A DNA stretch of 64,000 nt, taken from assembly GCA_964624635.1 (NCBI GenBank), contig CAZUXM010000010.1, positions 3,530 through 67,529 on the forward strand, read 5' to 3'. The stretch's first letter is position 1, and every line of letters starts with the position of its first letter. The notes below the pieces were generated by a model. That model did no database searches. It was not told the DNA's origin and saw nothing but the letters and a program-made list of their open reading frames with translations. The translations under genes were made by a program, and so were the position numbers. This document shows, piece by piece, positions 9,083 through 17,890 of the stretch. Source of the DNA: JANWKQ01 sp964624635 (GTDB taxonomy: Bacteria; Bacteroidota; Bacteroidia; CAIKAF01).

Positions 9083-12000
9083 CTAATAACCTTGTTTAAT
9101 GATGATAGGTTTAGAAACCATATTATCACTAGTAGAGATTAATAAATAGTAGGTGGCCGAAGCCAAATAACTAAAATCAAATGTATGATTTTGTTCAGTT
9201 AGCATACCAGAATAAATTACCTGACCCAATGAGTTCAATAATTTCACTTCAGTATTTTCTGTTGGCATCTCAGCTAAACTTAGTGTAAAAATACCAGTAC
9301 TTGGATTAGGGTAAATATTAGCTAACAATTGTCCATCTTCACCTTCTATTCCTAAACATGGATCAACCACCACTATTTGGTTCTGTGTCCATGTATTTCC
9401 ATTACCATCATCAAAAGTCCATATCACCAGATAGGTGCCAGGTAGGTTGTAGGTAATAGGATCTGTAGTGGTTCCAGTGATTAAATCTCCTGAACAATTA
9501 TCAGATGCTGTAGGAGGAGCAGGAATTGTTGTAATACAATTTCCAACTACGTTAGGCAAAAACACCAATGAAGGAACAGGAGGGTCAACATCAATTACCG
9601 TTACCGTTTGGGTTTGAGTAGATATATTGCCTCTTCCATCGTCATATGTCCATGTGATGTTATAAGTTCCAGCATCATTATATGATAGAGGATCAGTAGT
9701 TGTTGCCGTAATAGTACCTTCACAAGCATCAGTAGCTGTTGGTATTGTTGATATAAGCACGGTACATGTATCTGATATAGCCGCTAATGGTGCAACATCT
9801 GGCACCGGAGCTATTGAATCATTTATGATAACTGTTTGTAAAAGCACAGACGTATTTCCAGCTAAATCTGCAAATGTCCATGTAACAGTATAGGTACCAT
9901 TAACATCATAGGTAAGAGGATCTGAAGTAGTTCCTGTAACAGTTCCATCGCAGTTATCTTCTAATGTAGGTGCCGGACTTCCTAAAACTGCAGAACAAGG
10001 ATCATTAATAGTTGGTAAAACTATTTCACAACCTATTATTCCAGTAAATGTTTCATCTTCACCTCCATTAACTGTTCCTGATGAGATTACTGAACTCCCG
10101 CAAGTAATTTCAAAGTCAAGAATATTATCATTCCAGAATCCTTGAGTTTCAGCAAAGAAAGTAAGTGGTTCAAGTGCTCCTGAAATATCAATTTGTTCAG
10201 CAAGTAATCCAGGAGAACCCAAAGCAGGATAAGGACCGCCACTTGCAATTAAAGTATTGGTACTATCATATAGCTCCCAAGAACCCTCGTCAAGATTAAA
10301 ACCGCCATAATAAATGCTAAGTACAAGTGCACCGCCATTGGTTGCTGGAGCTAAATTATCTACAACGGTTACATCAAACGAACAAGTTGAACTATTCCCT
10401 GAAGCATCTACCGCTTCAAAGGTTACAGTAGTTGTTCCTACTGGGAAAACAGATCCTGAGGTAGGGCCTGCAACTTGTGTTACTGTTGGTACAGGAACCG
10501 GGGTAAGCGAAATTGGCATATTATACAACCAACTGATAATATTTTGACGCAAATTGGCAGCATCAGGCAGAGGTGAATGGAAATTTGGTAAGGTCATTCC
10601 ACCAAAAGTAGCTATACCGCTACCCCATGTTTTGGACGCAAACTGAACGTCTCCACAACCTTGTAACATATTGGTTAAACCTGTACCTGTTACATAAGCA
10701 TGTGAAAAACTACCTCCTGCATATCCGGTTGTAGTGCAAGGTAAAAATGGTCCGGCAAAAATCGGATCAGATGGGGTAACAGCATCTACTGGTCCGTTAC
10801 AATCTGAACCTCCACCGTAATTTAATGTAGTTCCACCAAAGCCAAAATCAATATTACCCCCTTCGTTTGGAGCAGCATTAATAAATATAGTTCCTCCGTT
10901 AAATACATATGTTTCTATTGCGGGAAGATTTGTTGCTAAAAATGCAGATAACTCGCTGGCATTAGCATCACTTCCTTCCAGAAATACAAATTTAGTAGCA
11001 GTACTAAAAACTGTAGATACATTTGCGGTTTCATAAAACTCCGGTATCCATCCTCCTGCACCAAATACTGCATTCATTGCAGTTAAATTATTATTGCTAG
11101 TTGCAAAAGACCATGGCTCACCTGCTACATTTGAACGGATATAATAAGCATCGGTACCAGTATAAACATCTGCACAATTATCTGTTGCTATAGGATTAGA
11201 AAAACTAAATACTGCTCCGCAAGTCCCCGGATCACTACCCATAGTAGAGTCATTAATACAGTTTATTACCGGTGGAGTAGCATCCGGAGATAAAATTACG
11301 TTTTGTGTTTGAGAACTTGAGTTTCCATTTCCATCATCATAAATCCATGTAATGGAGTAAGAACCTCCGACTGTATATACAGTCGGATCAGTAGTAGTTC
11401 CATCTATAGAACCAACACAATTATCAGTAGCTGTTGGTGGGGTTGCTACAATGTAACAACTTCCTGTTAAATCAGGTAATAACGCAACGTCAGGAGTTGG
11501 AGCAGTGGCATCTACCTGAGTTAGGTTTAAAACAAAATCTCCTGTTTCAGTACCTGAACCATGTACAAGAATATAATAGGTTGTTCCACCGGCTCCTGCC
11601 CATGTAGCTTCAGACTGAGTTGTACAAAAATCATCATTTCCTGCAATACAATTTAATGCACCACAAGTTCCATCAAATACACTTATTTGTGAATTATAAG
11701 TAGTTCCTGTACATAAACTAGCCGTAATATTACTTGAACAAGTAGTCGTAAAAGTATACCATACTCCACCAGCTGTTGGAGCAGTGGCTGTTCCACATAG
11801 GGCTACTGCATCAATGTTAGAACAATTGGTGGTACCATTAGTTGTACCCGGCGTAATAGCTATTGCATCTGCACAATCATCATTGGCTGGAGCTTCAGAA
11901 GATACTGTTAGAGTATAATCTCCGCTTTGAGTATTATAGCCTTTAACTAATATCCAGTAAATGGTTCCGGGAGTTGTTGGAACATCTGTAAGTTGAGATT

Positions 12001-13099
12001 GCGTTCCGCAATCATCGTCGTTTGCATCAATACATGTAAGAGTCGAACAATCCGGACCTTCATATAAGCTTAAATATGTATCGTAAGAAGATCCACATAA
12101 ACTTATGGTCCAATCAAGACCATTTCCAGTAAAAGTATACCATACTCCGTTTGATGTATAATCATCATAACAACCGTCTGTTTCACTGGTAGCAGATGAG
12201 GTTGATCCATTAATAACATCTCCACAATTCAATTGAATAGCATCTACACAATCATCATTCGCAGGAGGTGGTGGGCAGTCTTCTGATGTTACGGTCATTG
12301 TATATGCGCCCAAAGCCGAATTCCAATCAAGGCTGGCTAAAACGGGTAAATAATATGTACCAGCAGGTAAGTTATTAAAGTTATATACTGCATTCCCATC
12401 ACCACAATCATCAAAATTATCAGAGTAGCTAAAAGTAGTATAAGGACAATCAGTATAAACATCAATGGCAAAGTCCATTATACCGGGAGCTGTACCACAA
12501 AAATCTACTGTTAAATTATTACATGTGCCGTTTAATGTAACTGCATGCCAAACAAAAGCTGCACTACCAAAAATTACATCGTTCATTAAGGCAGCCTCAT
12601 CAGCATTCATGGTGGCTCCATCTGTAGTTCCATTAAAAACAACAGGTACACCACTGGTTAAAACGGTAGGAATTACATCTGAACAATTATCGTTAGGCAA
12701 AGCAACACCTCCGCTACAACTAACGGAAAAAGTATATACATTAGGCTGATCATTATCACATGCCGGACTCAAATGTCGATACACTCTATAATCCTCTGTT
12801 GAACTACAAACAAAAACTAAAGTTCCCGTTCCTGTTTGAATAGGACTATCAGTTAAGTCATCTGAGATAGTCATATAAATTCCGGGACACGTGAATGTAT
12901 AAGTAGTTCCTGCGGTTAATGTTAACAATGAATATTCTCCTGTATAACAATCAGTGGCCAATACTTCATCTGAACCGATACAAGTAGGGACGTATGTTGA
13001 AGATGGCCACATGTCGATTTCTCCAACACATTGCGAATACAAATTCGAAGAAATCAATAATAAAATTATGCAAATTATTTTAGATAAATATTTTTTCAT
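9083..13099 (-). CDS. Giant secreted HYR-domain protein with type A T9SS sorting domain
   Basis: A 1338-residue exported protein. Residues 1-22 are a signal peptide. About 25-430 contain a beta-rich head with a VYRHLSPAC element and several PPC-like modules starting NDDC or NDNC and containing GGVWYTFT. About 440-1250 carry HYR-type repeats recognisable by ATDNC, GTTTDP and YTVTW; an inserted domain at about 590-790 is different in sequence. The final 75 residues are a type A sorting domain (YPNPSTGIFTLSL, LLNSLGQVIYSG, ATYYLLIST, IIIKQ). It is the second gene of a pair after the 144-aa NTGD-motif protein, 20 bp apart. Adhesion or matrix binding is a reasonable guess. It is paralogous to the protein at 13748. 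Confidence 0.88.
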   Translation of the reverse strand: MKKYLSKIICIILLLISSNLYSQCVGEIDMWPSSTYVPTCIGSDEVLATDCYTGEYSLLTLTAGTTYTFTCPGIYMTISDDLTDSPIQTGTGTLVFVCSSTEDYRVYRHLSPACDNDQPNVYTFSVSCSGGVALPNDNCSDVIPTVLTSGVPVVFNGTTDGATMNADEAALMNDVIFGSAAFVWHAVTLNGTCNNLTVDFCGTAPGIMDFAIDVYTDCPYTTFSYSDNFDDCGDGNAVYNFNNLPAGTYYLPVLASLDWNSALGAYTMTVTSEDCPPPPANDDCVDAIQLNCGDVINGSTSSATSETDGCYDDYTSNGVWYTFTGNGLDWTISLCGSSYDTYLSLYEGPDCSTLTCIDANDDDCGTQSQLTDVPTTPGTIYWILVKGYNTQSGDYTLTVSSEAPANDDCADAIAITPGTTNGTTNCSNIDAVALCGTATAPTAGGVWYTFTTTCSSNITASLCTGTTYNSQISVFDGTCGALNCIAGNDDFCTTQSEATWAGAGGTTYYILVHGSGTETGDFVLNLTQVDATAPTPDVALLPDLTGSCYIVATPPTATDNCVGSIDGTTTDPTVYTVGGSYSITWIYDDGNGNSSSQTQNVILSPDATPPVINCINDSTMGSDPGTCGAVFSFSNPIATDNCADVYTGTDAYYIRSNVAGEPWSFATSNNNLTAMNAVFGAGGWIPEFYETANVSTVFSTATKFVFLEGSDANASELSAFLATNLPAIETYVFNGGTIFINAAPNEGGNIDFGFGGTTLNYGGGSDCNGPVDAVTPSDPIFAGPFLPCTTTGYAGGSFSHAYVTGTGLTNMLQGCGDVQFASKTWGSGIATFGGMTLPNFHSPLPDAANLRQNIISWLYNMPISLTPVPVPTVTQVAGPTSGSVFPVGTTTVTFEAVDASGNSSTCSFDVTVVDNLAPATNGGALVLSIYYGGFNLDEGSWELYDSTNTLIASGGPYPALGSPGLLAEQIDISGALEPLTFFAETQGFWNDNILDFEITCGSSVISSGTVNGGEDETFTGIIGCEIVLPTINDPCSAVLGSPAPTLEDNCDGTVTGTTSDPLTYDVNGTYTVTWTFADLAGNTSVLLQTVIINDSIAPVPDVAPLAAISDTCTVLISTIPTATDACEGTITATTTDPLSYNDAGTYNITWTYDDGRGNISTQTQTVTVIDVDPPVPSLVFLPNVVGNCITTIPAPPTASDNCSGDLITGTTTDPITYNLPGTYLVIWTFDDGNGNTWTQNQIVVVDPCLGIEGEDGQLLANIYPNPSTGIFTLSLAEMPTENTEVKLLNSLGQVIYSGMLTEQNHTFDFSYLASATYYLLISTSDNMVSKPIIIKQGY

Positions 13100-13119
13100 A
13101 TGATTATTGAATTGATAGT

Positions 13120-13554
13120 TTATTTAATGCCTTTTAGTTTTTTATATTCTGTTGGATTATTTTCAAACCATGTTTTGATAGCAGCATTGTACATTGTTTT
13201 ATCTGTTTCTACATTTCCTGTGTTGATGTACTTAGGAAAGCCCGCCATATTTTCAAAATCCCATGATTTTTTACCTTCTTCTGAGGTAATTTTCATAGAA
13301 AGAGGACCATTGTGATTTTCTCTAATCCACTTAAATTTTGCTACTTCATAATTAGCATCATCTAGTTTTTTATCTCCGGTATTTATATATAACGGATAAT
13401 CTGTTAACTCAACGTTGATGGTAGTGTTGGTCTGGGCATTACCCATGCTTTTGCTATTGCTTTCTTGCTTAATACGAGAAGTTGACCTTGTATTTTGCGC
13501 CATGATATGTCCTGACATAAACAAAAGCACTACTACTAAATAAAATTTATTCAT
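13120..13554 (-). CDS. Small exported protein with two NTGD motifs
   Basis: A 144-residue protein with a signal peptide (MNKFYLVVVLLFMSGHIMAQ). After a Ser/Asn-rich linker it carries two copies of one motif: YPLYINTGDKKLDDANY followed by a Trp about 6-7 residues later, and FPKYINTGNVETDKTMY followed likewise by W. The same motif occurs once in the 116-aa protein at 16900, which also sits directly before a giant HYR protein. I know of no defined function. Its place as first gene of a two-gene unit, 20 bp before the giant protein, suggests the two act together, for example as a small exported companion. Confidence 0.78.
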   Translation of the reverse strand: MNKFYLVVVLLFMSGHIMAQNTRSTSRIKQESNSKSMGNAQTNTTINVELTDYPLYINTGDKKLDDANYEVAKFKWIRENHNGPLSMKITSEEGKKSWDFENMAGFPKYINTGNVETDKTMYNAAIKTWFENNPTEYKKLKGIK

Positions 13555-13696
13555 AAATCAATCAAATTTTAATTCGGCCCTAAACTAATCATAATTATTT
13601 GTTTTTGCAATGTTTTTCAGTATTCATTGTATACAAAATTTGTTATCCTTAAAATAAAAAGAGCTCATGATTTGCGTTAATGAATTAGCATAAACA

Positions 13697-13728
13697 TAAA
13701 GAGGGGCTCAATTGAGCCCCTCTTTATT
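13697..13728 (-). terminator. Strong terminator after the 13748 gene
   Basis: AAAGAGGGGCTCAA (13698-13711) pairs perfectly with TTGAGCCCCTCTTT, an almost uninterrupted 14-bp palindromic stem with T/A runs on both sides. It ends the minus-strand operon 16900-17250/13748-16891, 20 bp past the stop, and isolates it from the paralogous unit at 13120. Confidence 0.9.
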
Positions 13729-13747
13729 ATATAAATACAATCAACAA

Positions 13748-16700
13748 CTAGTGATTAATAATAATTGGCTTGCTAACATGCCCATGATTATTTGTAATCA
13801 ATAAATAATAGGTAGAGGCTGCTAAATGACTAAAGTCAAATTGCTGAACCTGATTTTGTAATTCACCTGAATAAATTATTTGTCCTAATGCATCCATTAA
13901 ACGAATATCTGTTTTTTCTGTTGGCATTTCAGATAAACTTAAAGTAAATACTCCTGTACCCGGATTAGGATAAACAAGCACTGTAATTTCTTCACCACTT
14001 TCACCTTCAACACCTAAACAAGGTTGTACCACCACTGTTTGGTTTTGTGTCCATGTATTTCCATTTCCATCATCAAAATGCCAGATGATAAAGTATGTTC
14101 CCGGAAGATTATATGAAATAGGATCTGTGGTTGTTCCTGTGATTAAATCACCTGAACAGTTATCGGATGCTGTTGGTGGAGCGGGAACAGATACCACACA
14201 GTTTCCAACTACGTTCGGTAAAAATACCAATGAAGGAACCGGAGGATCGACATCTATTACTGTTACTGTTTGTGTTTGTGTTGTAATATTACCTCTTCCA
14301 TCATCATACGACCAGGTAATGGTATAGGTACCTGCATCATTATAGGTTAATGGATCAGTAGTTGTACCGGTAATTGTTCCTTCACAATTATCAGTAGCTG
14401 TTGGAACAGAAGAAACCAATACTGAACAAGTATCAGAAATAGAAGCTAATGATCCGATATCAGCTACAGGCGCAATAGAATCTTCTACAATAACTGTTTG
14501 AGTTTGTATAAATGTATTCCCTGCTAAATCTGTATATTCCCAATTGATTGTATACACACCATCTGTAGTATAGGTTAGCGGATCCGATGTGGTTGCAGTA
14601 ACCGCGCCATCACAATTATCATTACCTGTTGGAGCTGTTAAAGCAATTGAACAATCTGCATTCAAAGTAGGAAGTTGTTCAGGATTTTCAAAGTTTAATG
14701 TAAACTCTGTTAGATTTCCTATATCACCACCGGCATCATCGAAAATTGAAATTTTCCAATATCCGTTAGGATCTTCTCCATTAAATACTCCAAATCCACC
14801 GGCACCTTCAGGAATATAACTTCCCGTAAAAGGTGCTACTCCGGTAGTAATATTTGATGCAGCAGTCATATCAAAACAGGTATTGATAAAATTATCACCA
14901 CCACCGCCATTATCACTACTTAAATCGAATATTGTACCTAATGGAGATATTAAAGAAATATCAAGATCTGCATCAAATGTGTGATTAATATTGATACAGA
15001 TAGAAGAAATCATTCCGGTAGTTAAAGCAGCAGGTAAACCGGTTACCAATACTGAATCAATGGCTGTAGTACCATCTAATATATCTACATCAATAGCTCC
15101 ATTACTAAAAGTAAACGATTGAGTAACATCAGGCACCGGAGCTTGCATATCCTGTACAATTACGTCAAATGAGCAGGTAGCAGTATTACCAGCACCGTCA
15201 GTTGCTACAAATGTATTAGTAGTAGTTCCCATCGGGAATAAAGAACCAGACGGCAGCCCGGCTGTTTGAGAAATAGTAACAGATGGAGATGAACCATATA
15301 AATTCATTAAAATATTTTGATCTGTAAATCCAAATGCAACGAATGGATCTACCGGTTGAGGAGCACCACAACTTGGTGCAGCTAAGTATGCTATATCTGT
15401 TTGACCCGCAGTATTACCTGCAGGATATAATCCACCACCATAAGAAAATCCAACAACTAAGTTAGTTCCTGCAGGAACTGTATATGAAGTTGGTACAGTT
15501 AAGATTATTGGAGACCCAGCAGTTACCAATGGGGCAAAAGCCGGAAAGCTTGATAACAATGTTAAGTTAGAATAATCAAGCGGACCCGACAAGCTGTATA
15601 AATTAATGTTGATAGTTTGAGGTGTTATATTTTCTCCAATACCAACAGAAACGCTATCTAAAAACAATGATCCGGTTAAGTTAAATATCCTCATCCATTC
15701 GTTCGGAGCAACATTACATGAAATGATGATTCCTGATGTAGCTGTTTGAGATAAGTTTTGAGTCAGCATTGTATTATCATAACAGTTATCATCTGCACCA
15801 ACAGAATACACAAATGTTCTGCCACAGATATCTTCATCGTTTCCAACTGTGGTATCATTTAAACAAACAATGGTAGGGGGTGTAGGATCATTGATAACTA
15901 CGTCCTGTGTTTGAACAGAAGTGTTTCCGTTCCCATCATTATAAACCCAGTTAACAGTATAAGACCCGTTAAGGGAATATGTAGTAGGGTCTGTAGTTGT
16001 GGCAACAATAGTACCTGCACAGTTATCAGTAGCTGTAGGTGCTGTTAGTGTAACAGAACATACAGAGTTAACGTCTGGCAGAGGATCTAAATCTGCAACG
16101 GGAGCTGAAATGTCTACCTGAGATAATGTTAAATCAAAAGAACCAATAGCCCCATTACCATGAACTAGAATATAATAAGTAGTTCCGGCAGTAGCTGACC
16201 AACTAACTTCTGATTGAGTTCCACAAAAATCATCATTACCTCCGATACAATTTAAGGCTCCACATGATCCATCAAATACACTAATTTGAGAATTGTAAAC
16301 AGTTCCAGTGCAAAGGCTGGCTGTTACTAGTGCAGAACAACTGGTAGTATATGAATACCAAACTCCTCCTGTTGTTGGAGCAGTAGCAGTACCACATAAA
16401 GGAACAGCATCTATATTAGCACATGCGTTAATTGACCCGGAAGTAGTTCCAGACAAAATAGCAATTGCCCCTGCACAGTTATCATTTGTAGGGGGTACTG
16501 GTGTAGAAACATATGCAACTCTGGATACATTAAGTGCAGCACATCCAGCCAGATGTCTATAGAAACGATAAACACCTGTTGTTGGAGCAGTATAAGAAAC
16601 TGATCCGGTAGCAAAAGCTACTACTACATTTGCATTATCAGTAATAGTAATAACATCAGTTGCTACTGAAGTATAAAAGGTATAAGCAACTCCTGCTGTT

Positions 16701-16891
16701 AAATTAACATTTGAATATTCTGAGGCCCAGGCAAAAGCTGTAATAGTTTGAGCACCCCCACAATTAGCAGGAGTAAAAGTTGCTGCCGGATATAAACCAT
16801 ACGCCGCAGTATTACATTGAGAATATGATGTAGACAATATGCCTATCACAAAGAATACTGTTAATAGAATTTTTTGTATAATTTTTTTCAT
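13748..16891 (-). CDS. Giant secreted HYR/P-domain protein with type A T9SS sorting domain
   Basis: A 1047-residue exported protein, paralogous to 9083-13099. Residues 1-25 are a signal peptide. About 25-135 is the head domain with a VYRFYRHLAGCA-like element, and about 135-255 a PPC-like module (NDNCAGAIAI, GGVWYSYTT). HYR-type repeats follow (ATDNC, TTDPxxY, WxYxDGxGN). About 590-700 resembles a proprotein-convertase P domain (ICININHTFDADLDISLISP, NGYWKISIFDDAGG). The C-terminus is a type A sorting domain (YPNPGTGVFTLSL, LMDALGQIIYSG, STYYLLITN). It starts 8 bp after the stop of the 116-aa protein. Near-identical sequence in the last 250 residues of both giants points to duplication or gene conversion. 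Confidence 0.88.
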   Translation of the reverse strand: MKKIIQKILLTVFFVIGILSTSYSQCNTAAYGLYPAATFTPANCGGAQTITAFAWASEYSNVNLTAGVAYTFYTSVATDVITITDNANVVVAFATGSVSYTAPTTGVYRFYRHLAGCAALNVSRVAYVSTPVPPTNDNCAGAIAILSGTTSGSINACANIDAVPLCGTATAPTTGGVWYSYTTSCSALVTASLCTGTVYNSQISVFDGSCGALNCIGGNDDFCGTQSEVSWSATAGTTYYILVHGNGAIGSFDLTLSQVDISAPVADLDPLPDVNSVCSVTLTAPTATDNCAGTIVATTTDPTTYSLNGSYTVNWVYNDGNGNTSVQTQDVVINDPTPPTIVCLNDTTVGNDEDICGRTFVYSVGADDNCYDNTMLTQNLSQTATSGIIISCNVAPNEWMRIFNLTGSLFLDSVSVGIGENITPQTININLYSLSGPLDYSNLTLLSSFPAFAPLVTAGSPIILTVPTSYTVPAGTNLVVGFSYGGGLYPAGNTAGQTDIAYLAAPSCGAPQPVDPFVAFGFTDQNILMNLYGSSPSVTISQTAGLPSGSLFPMGTTTNTFVATDGAGNTATCSFDVIVQDMQAPVPDVTQSFTFSNGAIDVDILDGTTAIDSVLVTGLPAALTTGMISSICININHTFDADLDISLISPLGTIFDLSSDNGGGGDNFINTCFDMTAASNITTGVAPFTGSYIPEGAGGFGVFNGEDPNGYWKISIFDDAGGDIGNLTEFTLNFENPEQLPTLNADCSIALTAPTGNDNCDGAVTATTSDPLTYTTDGVYTINWEYTDLAGNTFIQTQTVIVEDSIAPVADIGSLASISDTCSVLVSSVPTATDNCEGTITGTTTDPLTYNDAGTYTITWSYDDGRGNITTQTQTVTVIDVDPPVPSLVFLPNVVGNCVVSVPAPPTASDNCSGDLITGTTTDPISYNLPGTYFIIWHFDDGNGNTWTQNQTVVVQPCLGVEGESGEEITVLVYPNPGTGVFTLSLSEMPTEKTDIRLMDALGQIIYSGELQNQVQQFDFSHLAASTYYLLITNNHGHVSKPIIINH

Positions 16892-16899
16892 GATTTGGA

Positions 16900-17250
16900 T
16901 TATTTGGGTTGTTTTGAATTTTCTTCTTCTATGTCAACTTTGCCATTTCTGATCAAAAATTGATCATAAAGAGCTTTGTTTTTTTCATTTTGCATCCATT
17001 GATCTCTGGCTGCTTGAAATGTTGCATTGTCTTTTTCAATATCGCCTGTATTCACAAATACGGGAAAACCGGGTAATTCTGCATTAACATCAACAACACC
17101 CACCGCTGGTTGGCTCTGAACTGAAAAAGTGGAAGATTCTTTTGATTTGTTTTGATTTTGTAAATCCGCTTGATCAGCTATTGAGGCGCTTTGAGCTGAT
17201 AACCCGGCCGCAAAAATTACTGACAGAAGTAATAAGTAAAGTTTTTTCAT
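16900..17250 (-). CDS. Small exported protein with one NTGD motif
   Basis: A 116-residue protein with a signal peptide (MKKLYLLLLSVIFAAGLSAQ), a Gln/Ser-rich linker, and one motif copy FPVFVNTGDIEKDNATF with a Trp eight residues on, matching the two copies in the 144-aa protein at 13120. It is the first gene of an operon with the giant protein that starts 8 bp downstream. A transposon is inserted about 29 bp upstream of its ATG, at the edge of a TAAATTTG -7 element, so its native promoter may be broken. Function unknown; a secreted companion of the giant adhesin is my inference. Confidence 0.78.
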   Translation of the reverse strand: MKKLYLLLLSVIFAAGLSAQSASIADQADLQNQNKSKESSTFSVQSQPAVGVVDVNAELPGFPVFVNTGDIEKDNATFQAARDQWMQNEKNKALYDQFLIRNGKVDIEEENSKQPK

Positions 17251-17255
17251 AAATC

Positions 17256-17281
17256 TTAATTTGATGTTTCACCAAATTTAA
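17256..17281. promoter_or_regulatory. Inverted repeat and -7 element upstream of the 116-aa gene
   Basis: TTAATTTG (17256-17263) and CAAATTTAA (17273-17281) form an imperfect inverted repeat just upstream of the ATG at 17250. Read on the minus strand, 17280-17273 is TAAATTTG, a perfect -7 consensus. The transposon's target duplication begins at 17279, so the insertion cut directly behind this -7 element and removed whatever -33 lay behind it. Confidence 0.45.
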
Positions 17282-17286
17282 CATAT
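17279..17286. repeat. Target site duplication, left copy (TAACATAT)
   Basis: TAACATAT directly abuts the left terminal inverted repeat, and an identical octamer abuts the right one at 20123-20130. An 8-bp duplication is the size expected for IS1595-family insertion. Confidence 0.93.
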
Positions 17287-17310
17287 TCTGACTATCTGTT
17301 TATAGGAAAC
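17287..17310 (+). repeat. Left terminal inverted repeat
   Basis: 24 bp beginning TCTGACTATC and ending ATAGGAAAC. Its reverse complement matches 20099-20122 except for one A/T difference at the 14th base. Confidence 0.93.
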
Positions 17311-17332
17311 AAGATTCATAACTAATTGATTA

Positions 17333-17566
17333 TTATATAGATACGCCTCTCATCTTTCCAAGTCTTTTTATCGAATGAATTGAAGATTTTACGTGTATCA
17401 ACATTTCTTCATATTCGTCAATATTTTGATGACTTGGATTCTGTTTAATGAAATTTTCCAACTCTGTTTTAAGATCTTCCAAATTATTGTGAGAAGAAAC
17501 AATCTTAGTATTCATTTTTTTTCTTTTAGGGAAGAAAATTAGTAATAATTTATCAAGTATTTTCAT
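17333..17566 (-). CDS. 77-aa transposon passenger protein, unknown
   Basis: Unrecognised small protein. The N-terminus is hydrophobic then basic (LDKLLLIFFPKRKK), which could be an amphipathic or membrane-touching helix. The rest is charged and helical (NLEDLKTELENFIKQ, EYEEMLIHVKSSIHSIKR). It follows the XRE gene in the same direction with a 36-bp gap and ends 22 bp from the left terminal repeat. A perfect inverted repeat abuts its ATG. A second ATG at 17515 would give a 60-aa product lacking the hydrophobic end. Co-transcription with an XRE regulator suggests a regulatory partner or a small effector; no known toxin domain is visible. Confidence 0.6.
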   Translation of the reverse strand: MKILDKLLLIFFPKRKKMNTKIVSSHNNLEDLKTELENFIKQNPSHQNIDEYEEMLIHVKSSIHSIKRLGKMRGVSI

Positions 17567-17567
17567 A

Positions 17568-17586
17568 CTGGTTATATTTTAACCAG
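17568..17586. promoter_or_regulatory. Inverted repeat abutting the 77-aa start codon
   Basis: CTGGTTA, 5-nt loop, TAACCAG: 7-bp perfect arms, extendable with one bulge (ATAC/GTAT). It ends one base before the ATG at 17566 and begins 16 bp after the XRE stop. It could be an operator or an mRNA hairpin controlling initiation. It lacks a T-run and GC content, so is not a convincing terminator. Confidence 0.45.
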
Positions 17587-17602
17587 GTATAAAGTTTATG
17601 AT

Positions 17603-17818
17603 TTATTTCTCCAATAGTTTAGTGATTGAAACACCCAATCCCTCAGAGATTTCCAATAGATATAGATAAGACGGATTTATATTACCAGATTCAAGTCGTT
17701 GAATTGATTGTTGGTCTTTATTTACATTACTCGCAAGATCAGATTGGGTAAGACCTTTACTCAATCTGATTTCCCTAACCCTTTCCCCTAAAGACTTTAA
17801 TTCCTTGTCTTTTTTCAT
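17603..17818 (-). CDS. XRE-family HTH regulator (transposon passenger)
   Basis: A 71-residue single-domain DNA-binding protein. The Cro/C1-type helix-turn-helix spans about residues 10-65: LGERVREIRLSKGLTQSDLA, then QQSIQRLESGNINPSYLYLL and ISEGLGVSITKLLE. I start at the ATG 17818; an in-frame ATG at 17836 would add six residues. It is divergent from the secreted passenger gene at 17926, and the 89-108 bp between them holds GTTGTA repeats in palindromic array, a natural operator. A role as repressor of the passenger cassette is inferred from this layout. Confidence 0.88.
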   Translation of the reverse strand: MKKDKELKSLGERVREIRLSKGLTQSDLASNVNKDQQSIQRLESGNINPSYLYLLEISEGLGVSITKLLEK

Positions 17819-17864
17819 ACCATCAAGATTATTCAACCCTGTGGATACTTTTCACAACCGATCC

Positions 17865-17890
17865 GTTGTAAATACAACCAATTTGTTGTA
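17865..17890. promoter_or_regulatory. GTTGTA operator array in the divergent promoter
   Basis: GTTGTA-AA-TACAAC is a perfect palindrome (17865-17878), followed by a third GTTGTA half-site at 17885-17890. Related CAAC half-sites occur at 17833 and 17854. The array lies between xre and the divergent secreted gene, the normal place for an XRE autoregulatory site. Binding is inferred. Confidence 0.5.

Noticed and set aside
10314..12749. ORFs of 77 and 94 aa on the + strand within the 1338-aa gene
   Set aside because: Antisense shadows in a Thr/Val-rich coding region, with no signal of their own.
9083..16891. Repeated DNA in the giant genes as a CRISPR-like or tandem repeat array
   Set aside because: The repeats are diverged protein domains (HYR and PPC-like), without constant-length spacers or identical repeats.
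17333..17818. XRE plus 77-aa gene as a toxin-antitoxin pair
   Set aside because: The 77-aa protein shows no known toxin fold or catalytic residues, and the gene order with a divergent secreted cargo fits a regulatory module better. Not excluded, but unsupported.
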